From JBGLNJ01 sp964353405 (GTDB lineage Bacteria; Chloroflexota; Anaerolineae; Fen-1058), in the NCBI GenBank assembly GCA_964353405.1, contig CAYGWJ010000392.1:1-28463 (forward strand): a stretch of 28,463 nt of DNA. Reading direction: 5' to 3'. The translations under genes were made by a program, and so were the position numbers. Shown here piece after piece: positions 5,372-13,326 of the stretch. The notes beneath the pieces are model-generated. The model did no database searches, was not told the DNA's origin, and worked only from the letters and a program-made list of their open reading frames with translations. How positions within the stretch are numbered: the stretch's first letter is position 1; each line of letters begins with the position of its first letter.

Positions 5372-6877
5372 TTACTTGGCCTTGAAAACGGCGTCGAGGT
5401 CGGACTGGAGCTTGTCAATTTCCTTGTCCATGTCCAGCCCGGGCGTCTTATCCATGGTCGCGCGCCACTTGCCGAACAGGTCGTTGGCCTTGACCAGGTT
5501 CGGCAGCCAGGCTTCGTGGTTCGGCAGGTCGGGGTACTTGACCATTTCTTCAGCCACCGACCACATGACCTTGTTCGGCGCGGTGCGCTCGTCAAACGAC
5601 GAGAAGAACTCGGGGCGATCCGCCGGCTGCGCCGGCATGCCGCCATAGATCTGGTACAGGTCCTTATCCACCACCATCTGGCTGAGCACCTTGAAGGCAG
5701 CCGCTTGATTCTTGCTGGCCTTGAGGATTGCAAAGGTGTCGCCGTGCAGCTTGGCCGTGATCTTGCCGTTGATGGTCGGCATGACGGCAATGTCCCATTT
5801 GAGTTTCTTCATGTCAAAGCAGCAGGTGTACCAGGTGTGGCTATGCGCCATGGCGACGTTGCCCGACGAGAACGGGTTGCCCTTGGACAGCAGGTCGCTG
5901 TTTATATAGTCATCGGTGGGCATAAAGTGATACTTCCACACGCCATCATAGTACCACTTCCACGCTGCTCTCCAGACGTCCGGGATCTTGGCGTTGCCTT
6001 TGTCGTCGAGGGGCGAGCCGCCGCTGAACAAGGCCGCTATACCGCGCCCGTCCGTAAACTGTTCAAAGTAGCCGAACTGCGCGATGCTCTTGGGATCGAA
6101 CTTGGGGTCCGTGGCATCGGCGCCGTTCTTGTCTACCGTCATCTTCTTGGCCAGCTCGACGAACGTGTCCAGGTTCCAGTCCTTGCCCTGGTACTTGTCG
6201 CCGACCTTTTGCGGCGGGTAAGGCAGCTTGGCCTCGTCGAACAGGGCCTTGTTAAAGTAGATGAACGAGGGGAAGAGCGCGAACGGGATGCCCACGAGCA
6301 CGCCCTCGTCCTTGGTGAAATCGAGCAGCGCCGGGTCGTACTTGCTCAGGTCAAAGCCGGCATCCTTGGCCAGCGCGCTGACGTCTGCAAACGCGCCTTG
6401 GAAGCTGGCGCGGCCGGCCTTGCCGACCGGGCCGACGATGTCGGGCACGGCGCCAGCGGCAAGCATGGCCTTGAGCGTGTCATACGACTCCGGGTTGTGG
6501 ACGACCTGCAAAGTGACGCAGGCATCCTTTTGCGAGCCGTTGAACTTTTTGACCCACGCCTGTTCCTTCGCGATCTCGGGCGGATTAGTACCGGCGCCCA
6601 GCCCCACGTACCAGGTCACGGGCGTCGCGCCGGCCGCGCAGCCTTCGCCCTTGAATACCACTGTCCCCATCACGGTGGGGGTGGGCGGCGCTGTCGGCTT
6701 GGTCGCTTCGGGCGCTTTGGTGGCCTCAGGGGCTTTGGTGGCTTCGGGAGCTTTCGGCTGCGCCGCGGCGGGCGCTTGCGTCGGCGCCGGAGCGGGTGCG
6801 GCTCCGCCACCGCAGGCGACCAGCAACAGGCTGGCGATGACCAGCAGGCTGGCTAGTGCAAATAACTTGGTTTTCAT
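5372..6877 (-). CDS. Sugar ABC transporter substrate-binding lipoprotein
   Basis: A 501-residue family-1-type extracellular solute-binding protein. ATG 6877 is supported by AAGGAG about 8 nt upstream. A lipoprotein signal peptide ends in LLLVAC with Cys22 as the lipidation site. A low-complexity Pro/Ala/Thr linker then contains three near-identical APEATK units (about residues 43-62), holding the domain off the membrane. The mature part contains PDIVGPVGKAGRASFQGAFAD, IPFALFPSFIYFNKALFDEA (open-closed hinge motif), YYDGVW and GNVAMAHSHTW, the usual order in this fold. It would capture an oligosaccharide outside the cell and deliver it to the two permeases downstream. Confidence 0.93.
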   Translation of the reverse strand: MKTKLFALASLLVIASLLLVACGGGAAPAPAPTQAPAAAQPKAPEATKAPEATKAPEATKPTAPPTPTVMGTVVFKGEGCAAGATPVTWYVGLGAGTNPPEIAKEQAWVKKFNGSQKDACVTLQVVHNPESYDTLKAMLAAGAVPDIVGPVGKAGRASFQGAFADVSALAKDAGFDLSKYDPALLDFTKDEGVLVGIPFALFPSFIYFNKALFDEAKLPYPPQKVGDKYQGKDWNLDTFVELAKKMTVDKNGADATDPKFDPKSIAQFGYFEQFTDGRGIAALFSGGSPLDDKGNAKIPDVWRAAWKWYYDGVWKYHFMPTDDYINSDLLSKGNPFSSGNVAMAHSHTWYTCCFDMKKLKWDIAVMPTINGKITAKLHGDTFAILKASKNQAAAFKVLSQMVVDKDLYQIYGGMPAQPADRPEFFSSFDERTAPNKVMWSVAEEMVKYPDLPNHEAWLPNLVKANDLFGKWRATMDKTPGLDMDKEIDKLQSDLDAVFKAK

Positions 6878-6972
6878 CTGTGCTCTCCTTTTTAGATTTG
6901 AATCGGGCGGGTGACAACTCTGGGTAACTTGCAAGACGATGATTCGGCCAATGTCTTCTGAATGACCTCCTT

Positions 6973-7992
6973 TCAGGGACAGGTGACTGCCCGCGTGGAT
7001 TGACGCACGATCAAACGGGTGGATAAAAGCTGTGGCGACACCATGGCGTCAGGGCTTTCTAAAAGGCTGATCAAATGCTCGGCAGCGATTTTGCCTAGCT
7101 CGACCGCCAATTGTTGAACCGTGGTCAGTTGCGGATTCACGAGCGTGGCGATAAGCGCATCATCATAGCCAGCCACGGATACCTCGTCCGGCACGCGTCG
7201 CCCGGCTTGTGTCAGCGCTTTGATCGCGCCGACCGCCATGAGGTCATTCCCGGCAAATGCAGCCGTCGGCTCGGCGTGCATGAGCTGTTGCATCGCATAA
7301 AAGCCGCTGTCTTCGGTGAAATCACCCTCTGCCACCAGCGCATCATCATAACTGATCCCGGCCTGGGCCAATGCCTGACGATAGCCCTCTAACCGATCTC
7401 GCCCTGCCATCATTCCCAAGGGCCCGGTGATGGTCGCAATACGCCGATGACCCAGGCCAATCAGATGTTCGACCATTGCCTTGGCGCCGCCCACATTGTC
7501 CACATCCACCCACGGAAGACTTGCATAGTCGGGATGATGGCCTACCAACACGCAAGGCCGATGGCTCTCCTGCAAATGGGGCATAATCGGATCATTCAGT
7601 GGAGGCGAGGTCACAATCACACCGTCGAGCTGGCCGTTGTATAACAGACGGCGATAAAATTTGTCGCGATCAGTAGTCATTGTCATCAGTGCGAGCCTCA
7701 AATCGTAACCACGCTGGTTGCACACTTCCGCGACGCCCCGGATAAGCTGAAGAAAGAACGGGTCAGTAAAGAGGCGTGTGACCTCTTCGGGGACGATCAA
7801 GCCGATTGCGTTGGTGCGCCGGGTGACCAGAGTCCGCGCTGCCTGATCGGGCTGATAGTTATGGTTGCGAATGACCTGCCAGACACGCTTGCGCACTTCA
7901 GGTCGGACGCTGGGGTGCCCGTTGATGACACGCGAGACCGTCGAGCGTGAAACCCCGGCTAGTTCGGCAACTCGTTCCAGAGTGAGTGTCAT
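6973..7992 (-). CDS. LacI-family transcriptional regulator of the sugar importer
   Basis: A 339-residue protein. ATG 7992 gives MTLTLERVAELAGVSRSTVS, the LacI helix-turn-helix (residues 3-22), with AAGGA 5 nt upstream. The open frame extends 12 codons further only through the duplicated promoter. The hinge helix is around residues 50-58 (DQAARTLVTRRT). A periplasmic-binding-protein-like sensor domain follows, with IGLIVPEEVTRLFTDPF, GHHPDYASLPWVDVDNVGGA, FAGNDLMAVGAIKAL and VSVAGYDDALIATLVNPQLT. It probably represses or activates this locus in response to an imported sugar. It has its own promoter copy just upstream and reads toward the binding protein and permeases, so it may control both itself and the ATPase through the shared 86-bp sites. 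Confidence 0.93.
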   Translation of the reverse strand: MTLTLERVAELAGVSRSTVSRVINGHPSVRPEVRKRVWQVIRNHNYQPDQAARTLVTRRTNAIGLIVPEEVTRLFTDPFFLQLIRGVAEVCNQRGYDLRLALMTMTTDRDKFYRRLLYNGQLDGVIVTSPPLNDPIMPHLQESHRPCVLVGHHPDYASLPWVDVDNVGGAKAMVEHLIGLGHRRIATITGPLGMMAGRDRLEGYRQALAQAGISYDDALVAEGDFTEDSGFYAMQQLMHAEPTAAFAGNDLMAVGAIKALTQAGRRVPDEVSVAGYDDALIATLVNPQLTTVQQLAVELGKIAAEHLISLLESPDAMVSPQLLSTRLIVRQSTRAVTCP

Positions 7993-8014
7993 GATGGTCC
8001 TTGCCCGGCGTCTT

Positions 8015-8100
8015 GGGATCGCTCCCACGTCTGATGTTCAGTATACGCATTTTCCCCGGCGCAGGCTTGGAGAAAAGCGCGAAATGCATGGACATTTCAT
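8015..8100 (-). promoter_or_regulatory. Promoter/operator copy A (upstream of lacI-type gene)
   Basis: This 86-bp block is about 90% identical (9 differences by my count) to 9381-9466 and is oriented the same way. On the minus strand it carries a -10 box TATACT (plus 8040-8045) followed by GAACATCAGACGTGGGAGCG. No good -35 is present, which suggests an activator. GAAATG/CATTTC at 8081-8098 is an inverted repeat with a 6-nt gap, a possible regulator site. The start of transcription would lie about 40 nt before the lacI-type ATG. Confidence 0.65.
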
Positions 8101-8116
8101 CGTGCGCCCACTTACA

Positions 8117-9217
8117 CTACCGAATCGCCTGCTCGGTCGCCTTGTCAAAGACATGAAAGTTGGACATGTTGGCGACCAGCTCGAGCTTGTTGCCCACGCG
8201 CGCCCGGCTGCGTGGGTCCACAATCGCGACGAACTGCTTGCCGCCCGTGAGCAGGTACAGGTTCACTGAACTGCCCATCAACTCGGTCACGTCCACCTCG
8301 GCCGGAATGCGGCCCGGCACCACGCCGGGTGGGCAGAACTCGGGATCGTGCAGGTCCTCCGGGCGGATACCCAGGACGAGGTCTTTGCCCACGTACGACT
8401 GCAATGCCTTGACGCGATCGGGCGGCGCTTGCAGGCTGAACGAGCCGCCGTCAATGACCAGCTTGCCCTCGCTCGACTTGAGTTTCACATCGAAAAAGTT
8501 CATCGCCGGCGAGCCGATAAAGCCGGCCACAAAGATGTTGCTGGGCCGGTCGTAGAGGGCCTGCGGAGTATCCATCTGCTGCAAGAGGCCGTCCTTCAAC
8601 ACGGCAATGCGCGTGCCCATCGTCATGGCTTCCGTCTGGTCATGGGTCACATAGATGAAGGTGGTCCCCAGGCGCTGGTGAAGCTTGGAGATGTTGGCGC
8701 GGGTCTCGACGCGCAGCTTGGCGTCCAGGTTCGAGAGCGGCTCGTCAAACAGAAAGACCTTGGGCTCACGGACGATGGCGCGCCCCACCGCCACACGCTG
8801 GCGCTGACCGCCGGACAGCTGCTTGGGCTTGCGGTCGAGCAATTTCTCGATGCCCAACAGGTCGGCGGCTTCCTTCACTCGCCGGTCAATCTCGGCCTTG
8901 GGCGTCTTGCGCAGTTTCAGCCCGAACGCCATGTTCTCGTACACGGACATGTGCGGATACAACGCATAGGACTGGAACACCATCGCGATGTCGCGGTCCT
9001 TGGGCGCGACATCGTTGACCAGCCGGTCGCCGATAAAGATGTTGCCATCCGAAATCTCTTCCAGTCCGGCTAGCATCCGCAGGCTGGTCGACTTGCCGCA
9101 GCCGGACGGGCCGACAAAGACGATGAACTCTTTGTCGGCAATATCGAGGCTGAGATCGTTGATGACCACGAGATCGCCGTACCGCTTGTACACGTGTTCG
9201 TACTTGACGCTGGACAT
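8117..9217 (-). CDS. Sugar ABC transporter ATP-binding protein, MalK/UgpC/MsmK type
   Basis: A 366-residue ATPase. ATG 9217 (MSSVKYEHVYKRYGD) has GAGGAGG 8 nt upstream. Visible motifs are Walker A GPSGCGKST (36-44), Q-loop FQSYALYPHM, signature LSGGQRQRVAVGRA (134-147), Walker B VFLFDEP (154-160), D-loop SNLDAKLR and the H-loop His192 in THDQTEA. Residues from about 240 form the C-terminal TOBE/regulatory domain (LGIRPEDL). It energises the sugar importer. Many Chloroflexota and Gram-positive bacteria use one such ATPase for several importers, and having its own promoter copy is consistent with that. The leader of about 180 nt is unusually long. Confidence 0.95.
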   Translation of the reverse strand: MSSVKYEHVYKRYGDLVVINDLSLDIADKEFIVFVGPSGCGKSTSLRMLAGLEEISDGNIFIGDRLVNDVAPKDRDIAMVFQSYALYPHMSVYENMAFGLKLRKTPKAEIDRRVKEAADLLGIEKLLDRKPKQLSGGQRQRVAVGRAIVREPKVFLFDEPLSNLDAKLRVETRANISKLHQRLGTTFIYVTHDQTEAMTMGTRIAVLKDGLLQQMDTPQALYDRPSNIFVAGFIGSPAMNFFDVKLKSSEGKLVIDGGSFSLQAPPDRVKALQSYVGKDLVLGIRPEDLHDPEFCPPGVVPGRIPAEVDVTELMGSSVNLYLLTGGKQFVAIVDPRSRARVGNKLELVANMSNFHVFDKATEQAIR

Positions 9218-9380
9218 AGGGGGCCTCCTCGAAAAATTCGGGACCGAACTGGGGTCAAAGCCCGTCACCACCAGAACAGTTCCAGTTGACTTGCCGATCT
9301 GGATAAAAGTGCAATAGAGGTATTGGCAAACAGGCTGCTGGAAAAAGCGCAAGTGCTTCGCTGTTCCAGCGCAATGTCGT

Positions 9381-9466
9381 GGAATCGCTCCCACGTCTAA
9401 TGTTCATTATACGGATTTTCCTCGGCGCAGGCTTGAAGAAAAGCGCGGAATATATGGACATTTCAT
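9381..9466 (-). promoter_or_regulatory. Promoter/operator copy B (upstream of the ATPase gene)
   Basis: The second copy of the 86-bp block at 8015-8100, with no gaps between them. It has a perfect -10 TATAAT on the minus strand (plus 9406-9411). Conserved blocks are CGCTCCCACGTCT, GGCGCAGGCTTG, GAAAAGCGCG and ATGGACATTTCAT. Differences concentrate in the -10 surroundings and at 9448-9454. Confidence 0.65.
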
Positions 9467-9551
9467 GGAGGATGGCGTGGACGAGTTCTCGCCTCTCGCT
9501 GGCGCGCAAGCGGGGTTGGATGAGGATACGTGTGACAGGATAGAGTCAGGT

Positions 9552-12500
9552 TTAGGCGCGGCGATACGCTTCGGGGGACAGGCCAACCTCGCGCCGGAAG
9601 ACGCGGCTGAAATAGCCGCTGTCTGAAAAGCCGACTTCCAACGCGATCTCGGTGATGCTTTTGTGCGTGTCGGTGATGAGTTGCTTGGCTTGATTGACGC
9701 GATAGCGATTGAGATACGTAATCGGCGTCATGCCCAGTTCTTGGCGGAAACAGAAGGTCAAATAATCGTCGTTCATGCCGACGTGGCGAGCGAGGTCTTG
9801 GCGCGAAATGGGGTCGGTGTAATGTTCGTGGAGATAGGCCATCGCGTGCCGCACGACACGCTGCGCCTCGCCGCTCAGTTTGCGCTTGCGTTCCAGCGCG
9901 GCCTCCACGTGCTCCAGCGTCTCTTGAGCGCTAAACAAGCCTTTGCTCAACACCGTCGCCACACCCCGATTCAGCCGCGCCATGTCTTTTTCGGTCAGCA
10001 CCTGGCCCGTCAACACGATCACCGGAACGTCACGCGTGGCTGGTTGTTCGCGCATGGCCTCCAGCACGCCAAAGCCATCCAGTTCGGGCATCATCAAATC
10101 CAGCAGCACGAGATCAACATGTTCGTGCTGAAGGATGTTCAGGGCCTCGCGCCCGTTGCGCGCTTTCAACACGCGATGGGATGGCGAGTGCGACTGTACA
10201 ATCCTGGTGTGCATATCCAGCGTGTTGACGTCATCGTCCACGACCAGGATGGTTTTCGCCGTTTGCCCGGCGCCGGCGGCCAGCCAGTGTTGATCGAGCG
10301 CCCGCGTCAACTCGGCCAGTTCAATCGGCTTGGTGAGATAGTCCAGTTCCAACACCGATCCGCTGTCTTGCGACAACGAATAGAACAACACGGGGATGCC
10401 CTGTGTCGCCGGATTGCCCTTGATCACTTTCAGCGTGACCCAACCTTGATCCGGCGCGACACTCATATCTAGCACGATGGCGCCCGGCGGCAAGGTCGCC
10501 AGCCGCGAGAGCCAGTTGGGCGTCTCGTCCATCAGCGCCATCTGCACTTTTACCCCGCGCTCATTCAAATGCTCGCGTAGCCGTTCGCCGCTGCCCGAAC
10601 GATTGGTTAATACCAACACGCTCTGCTCGGTCACGGGCGAGAGGGCAGGGCGCTCGGCCTGGATCGCCGGCGGTTGCACGGCCGGCAGCGTGAAATAGAA
10701 CGTCGAGCCTGCGCCTTCTTCGCCGGACGATTGCACGCCGATCGTTCCACCGTGCATTTCGACGAGCCGCTTGCAGATCGCCAATCCCAGGCCGAGGCCG
10801 CCGTAGCCGCGCGTGACACTCCGTTCCGATCGGCGAAACTCGTTAAAGATCAACGGCTGCTCTTGGGGCGGGATGCCCAACCCTGTATCGCGGACAGCGA
10901 CGGTGACAGAGTCATCGTTGAGTTGCAGTGTCAGGCTCACCTGGCCGCGCGCCGTGAACTTGATCGCGTTGTTGACGAGATTCAGTGTCACCTGCCGCAA
11001 GCGCGTGCGGTCGCCCCACACCCACGGGCCGGATTCGGGCAAAGCTGCGTGCCAGACAAGTCCTTTGTCATGCGCCAACTGGCAACCGGTCTCTACCACC
11101 ATCCTGAGAGCCTGGTTCAGGTCAACGAATTCATTCGCAAGCCGCAATTGTCCCGCTTCACTGCTGGCGAGATCGAGCACGTCGCCGATCAGCCAGCCCA
11201 GGTGCTGGGCGTTGGCGTGAATGCGTTCGACATCCTTCCGATACGTATCCGGCAGCGGCGCGCCGCTCTCGTCACTTTCTTGCAGCAGAATCCCACACAG
11301 CCCGACAATCAAATTCAACGGCGTGCGCAGCTCGTGACTGACGGTGGAAAGGAAGCGGCTCTTGAGCTGGTTCGCCTCTTCGGCCAGGCGGCGGCCTTCG
11401 GTCGCTTCGCGATACAACTGGGCGGTGTTGAGCGCGGCGGCCAGTTGCTGAACGATTGCGCCGTACAAGTCCAGTTGCGTGGTATCGAACGCCACAAAGC
11501 CTAATTGGCCGCGCGGGTTGACCAACGGCAGCAGCGCCAGACCGAAAGGCTCATCGCCTGGCAGCAACTCTTGGGGCGGAAATTCGCGGCTGCGAAAACG
11601 GATCGTCGCCTGCGTCGGCGCAGTCATGTCGCGCAAGACACCCCAGGCAATAGGATCATCGCCGTCGGCTTCAAGCAGAGCGACCGACGCTGTGTGGATG
11701 CCCATTTCCGGCAAGTGCCGCGCCAAGACCTCGAAAACTTGTGTCTCGTCGAGCGCGGCGAGCAGTTGGGCCGTCAACACGCCGACGCGGTTTACGGTCC
11801 AACGTTCATCCACGACGTATTGCCGATGTTGCCGCTGCATGGCCGCGCTGAGCGCGACACGCGCTTGATCCAGCACATCGCGCGCCAGACTTTGACTCGC
11901 CGGTTGTGACTCGGTAGTGGCCAGGTGCGGCAACTCCTTGCTCAGGATCGACATTGCCGCTTGCCACAGGTGTGCGTCATCTTGGCTTGTAACTACTTTT
12001 CGAACAAGACAGTCAATGGTCTTTAGAAAACCTGACCCGTCATTCTGCTCTACGCTCGCGATGAATGTTTCGACCAGGCGTTGGCACAACGCTAGAACCT
12101 CATCGGAACTCGAGCCTTGCGCTTCGGAGAGCACCGAGGCAGCCATCCTGTGCGCCGGTTGCGATGTCCACGCAGTCACATCGAGCGACTTGAGCGCCGG
12201 GGCGTCCAGAACGTCGCCGAGTATGTTGCTGCGACCGCATCCGCACGACTCGCGCGCCATCAGGCGGGTAGCGACCTTGACCGGCTCAATCGTCTCGGCG
12301 TGCCCTTCGATACGCTGAAGGAGCCACTCGACCGCGCGGCAGCCCATCTTGAACAACGGGATGTGAACAGTGCTCAAGGCCGGTTCTTGCACGGCGCTTT
12401 CCGGCCGATCGTCAAAGCCGATGATGGCGACATCGCGTGGAATGTTTCGCCCGGCCTCTTGAAGCGCCTGCATCGCGCCCAGGGCGGATTCGTCATTGCT

Positions 12501-13142
12501 CGCCAGGACAGCCGTGAACGCCACGCCCAAGTCGAGGATCTGCCGCATCGCGGCATAGCCGCCCGCATAGACGTGCCGACCGTAAGCCACAAGGCGCTGA
12601 TCGGCCACCAGGCTGTGGCGCTGAAGAGCAGACTGGTATGCCCTCAGCCGGTCGCCCGTGTCGCCCTCCATATCCTCCAGGCTACCGGCGATGAAGGCGA
12701 TGCGCTGATGCCCGTGTTCGACCAGGTGCCACATCGCTTGGAGGATGCCGCTGGCGTTATCGGCAACGATGGCTGGGCCATGTTCCCCGGAGCCGATAAA
12801 CACGACCGGATGCCCGGCGGCGATCACGTCTTGCAGGTAGCGCGAGCGCGCTTCAGAGTGCAGCGGATTGACGGCGACAAGCCCATCGGTGTTCCACGGG
12901 CCAATCGGAACAAAATCCGTTTCGGAGGAAAGAACAGGCCAGGCGGGGCGCAGAGGATCGCTCGAGGCTGCCGAAGGCCCCATGCCGCAGCCCAGCAGCA
13001 CATTGCAGCCGAGATCGTGCGCGCCTTGACGGATCCCGCGAAAAATCGGGTTGAGGTAACTGAGCGGCGTCGCCGTCCAGTAATACTGCCAGCCGGCCAG
13101 AACACCAATCGTCGGTCGCCCGCGCCGATAGTTGCGTGACAT
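9552..13142 (-). CDS. Hybrid regulator: LacI-type sugar sensor, GAF, histidine kinase, two receiver domains, AraC DNA-binding domain
   Basis: A 1196-residue single-chain signalling protein with GAGAGGG 9 nt before ATG 13142. Domains in order: LacI/periplasmic-binding sensor about 10-300 (IGVLAGWQYYW, AFIAGSLEDMEGDTGDRLRAY, ASNDESALGAMQAL, IIGFDDRPES), a helical linker, a GAF-like domain about 450-580, a dimerisation helix with phospho-acceptor His603 (SHELRTP), an ATPase domain (NNAIKFT, DTGLGIPP, GLGLGLAICKRLVEMHGG), and a degenerate receiver about 840-950 that lacks the N-terminal acidic pair. A full receiver follows, about 963-1085 (DDD 969-971, Asp1015, Lys1067), then an AraC-type double helix-turn-helix from 1091. 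No signal peptide or transmembrane segment is seen, so the sensor is cytoplasmic. The N-terminus lacks the LacI DNA-binding helix. It probably senses an intracellular sugar and activates neighbouring glycan genes. Confidence 0.92.
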   Translation of the reverse strand: MSRNYRRGRPTIGVLAGWQYYWTATPLSYLNPIFRGIRQGAHDLGCNVLLGCGMGPSAASSDPLRPAWPVLSSETDFVPIGPWNTDGLVAVNPLHSEARSRYLQDVIAAGHPVVFIGSGEHGPAIVADNASGILQAMWHLVEHGHQRIAFIAGSLEDMEGDTGDRLRAYQSALQRHSLVADQRLVAYGRHVYAGGYAAMRQILDLGVAFTAVLASNDESALGAMQALQEAGRNIPRDVAIIGFDDRPESAVQEPALSTVHIPLFKMGCRAVEWLLQRIEGHAETIEPVKVATRLMARESCGCGRSNILGDVLDAPALKSLDVTAWTSQPAHRMAASVLSEAQGSSSDEVLALCQRLVETFIASVEQNDGSGFLKTIDCLVRKVVTSQDDAHLWQAAMSILSKELPHLATTESQPASQSLARDVLDQARVALSAAMQRQHRQYVVDERWTVNRVGVLTAQLLAALDETQVFEVLARHLPEMGIHTASVALLEADGDDPIAWGVLRDMTAPTQATIRFRSREFPPQELLPGDEPFGLALLPLVNPRGQLGFVAFDTTQLDLYGAIVQQLAAALNTAQLYREATEGRRLAEEANQLKSRFLSTVSHELRTPLNLIVGLCGILLQESDESGAPLPDTYRKDVERIHANAQHLGWLIGDVLDLASSEAGQLRLANEFVDLNQALRMVVETGCQLAHDKGLVWHAALPESGPWVWGDRTRLRQVTLNLVNNAIKFTARGQVSLTLQLNDDSVTVAVRDTGLGIPPQEQPLIFNEFRRSERSVTRGYGGLGLGLAICKRLVEMHGGTIGVQSSGEEGAGSTFYFTLPAVQPPAIQAERPALSPVTEQSVLVLTNRSGSGERLREHLNERGVKVQMALMDETPNWLSRLATLPPGAIVLDMSVAPDQGWVTLKVIKGNPATQGIPVLFYSLSQDSGSVLELDYLTKPIELAELTRALDQHWLAAGAGQTAKTILVVDDDVNTLDMHTRIVQSHSPSHRVLKARNGREALNILQHEHVDLVLLDLMMPELDGFGVLEAMREQPATRDVPVIVLTGQVLTEKDMARLNRGVATVLSKGLFSAQETLEHVEAALERKRKLSGEAQRVVRHAMAYLHEHYTDPISRQDLARHVGMNDDYLTFCFRQELGMTPITYLNRYRVNQAKQLITDTHKSITEIALEVGFSDSGYFSRVFRREVGLSPEAYRRA

Positions 13143-13178
13143 GTCTTGTGCCCTCTCTGGCGAAGGTTCGTTACCACT

Positions 13179-13207
13179 AGCTTACCCCGCGCCGCGTGAA
13201 AAGTCAA
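13179..13207 (-). promoter_or_regulatory. Promoter of the hybrid regulator gene
   Basis: On the minus strand TTGACT (plus 13202-13207) and TAAGCT (plus 13179-13184) are separated by exactly 17 bp, and the ATG lies 36 bp downstream of the -10. The -35 is good (5 of 6); the -10 is weak (3 of 6). Confidence 0.5.
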
Positions 13208-13236
13208 ACCAAGCCATGATTTTGTCGCTCCTCACA

Positions 13237-13314
13237 CAAGTCACCTGCCCACAGTCGGGCCAGGCCTTTTACGGCCAGGACGCCCACTACCAGGGCAATC
13301 AGCCCAGCTACACT
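13237..13314 (+). pseudogene. Fragment of a DUF1566/Lcl-type repeat domain
   Basis: On the plus strand the frame reads QVTCPQSGQAFYGQDAHY and then QGNQPSYT. This is the beginning of the Lcl C-terminal (DUF1566) domain as I know it, which normally continues into a conserved DNGDGTVTDN segment. Here it stops at about 26 residues, and the frame runs into the antisense of the beta-mannosidase. No signal peptide or ribosome site precedes it. It is a relic of a secreted-protein gene in the 184-bp gap between the beta-mannosidase and the hybrid regulator. Confidence 0.5.
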
Positions 13315-13326
13315 CAACGCCGCCCA

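Noticed and set aside
4184..6856. Long plus-strand ORFs of 333 and 541 codons
   Set aside because: They are antisense to the permease and binding-protein genes, rich in Arg/His/Gly, with no domain; shadows of GC-rich coding.
6956..6972. Strong orphan Shine-Dalgarno AAAGGAGG just after the lacI stop (minus strand)
   Set aside because: No start codon lies at a proper distance; the nearest TTG opens no convincing frame.
9300..9380. Possible attenuator in the long ATPase leader (AAGC...GCTTTTT)
   Set aside because: The stem is only about 4 bp; too weak to call.
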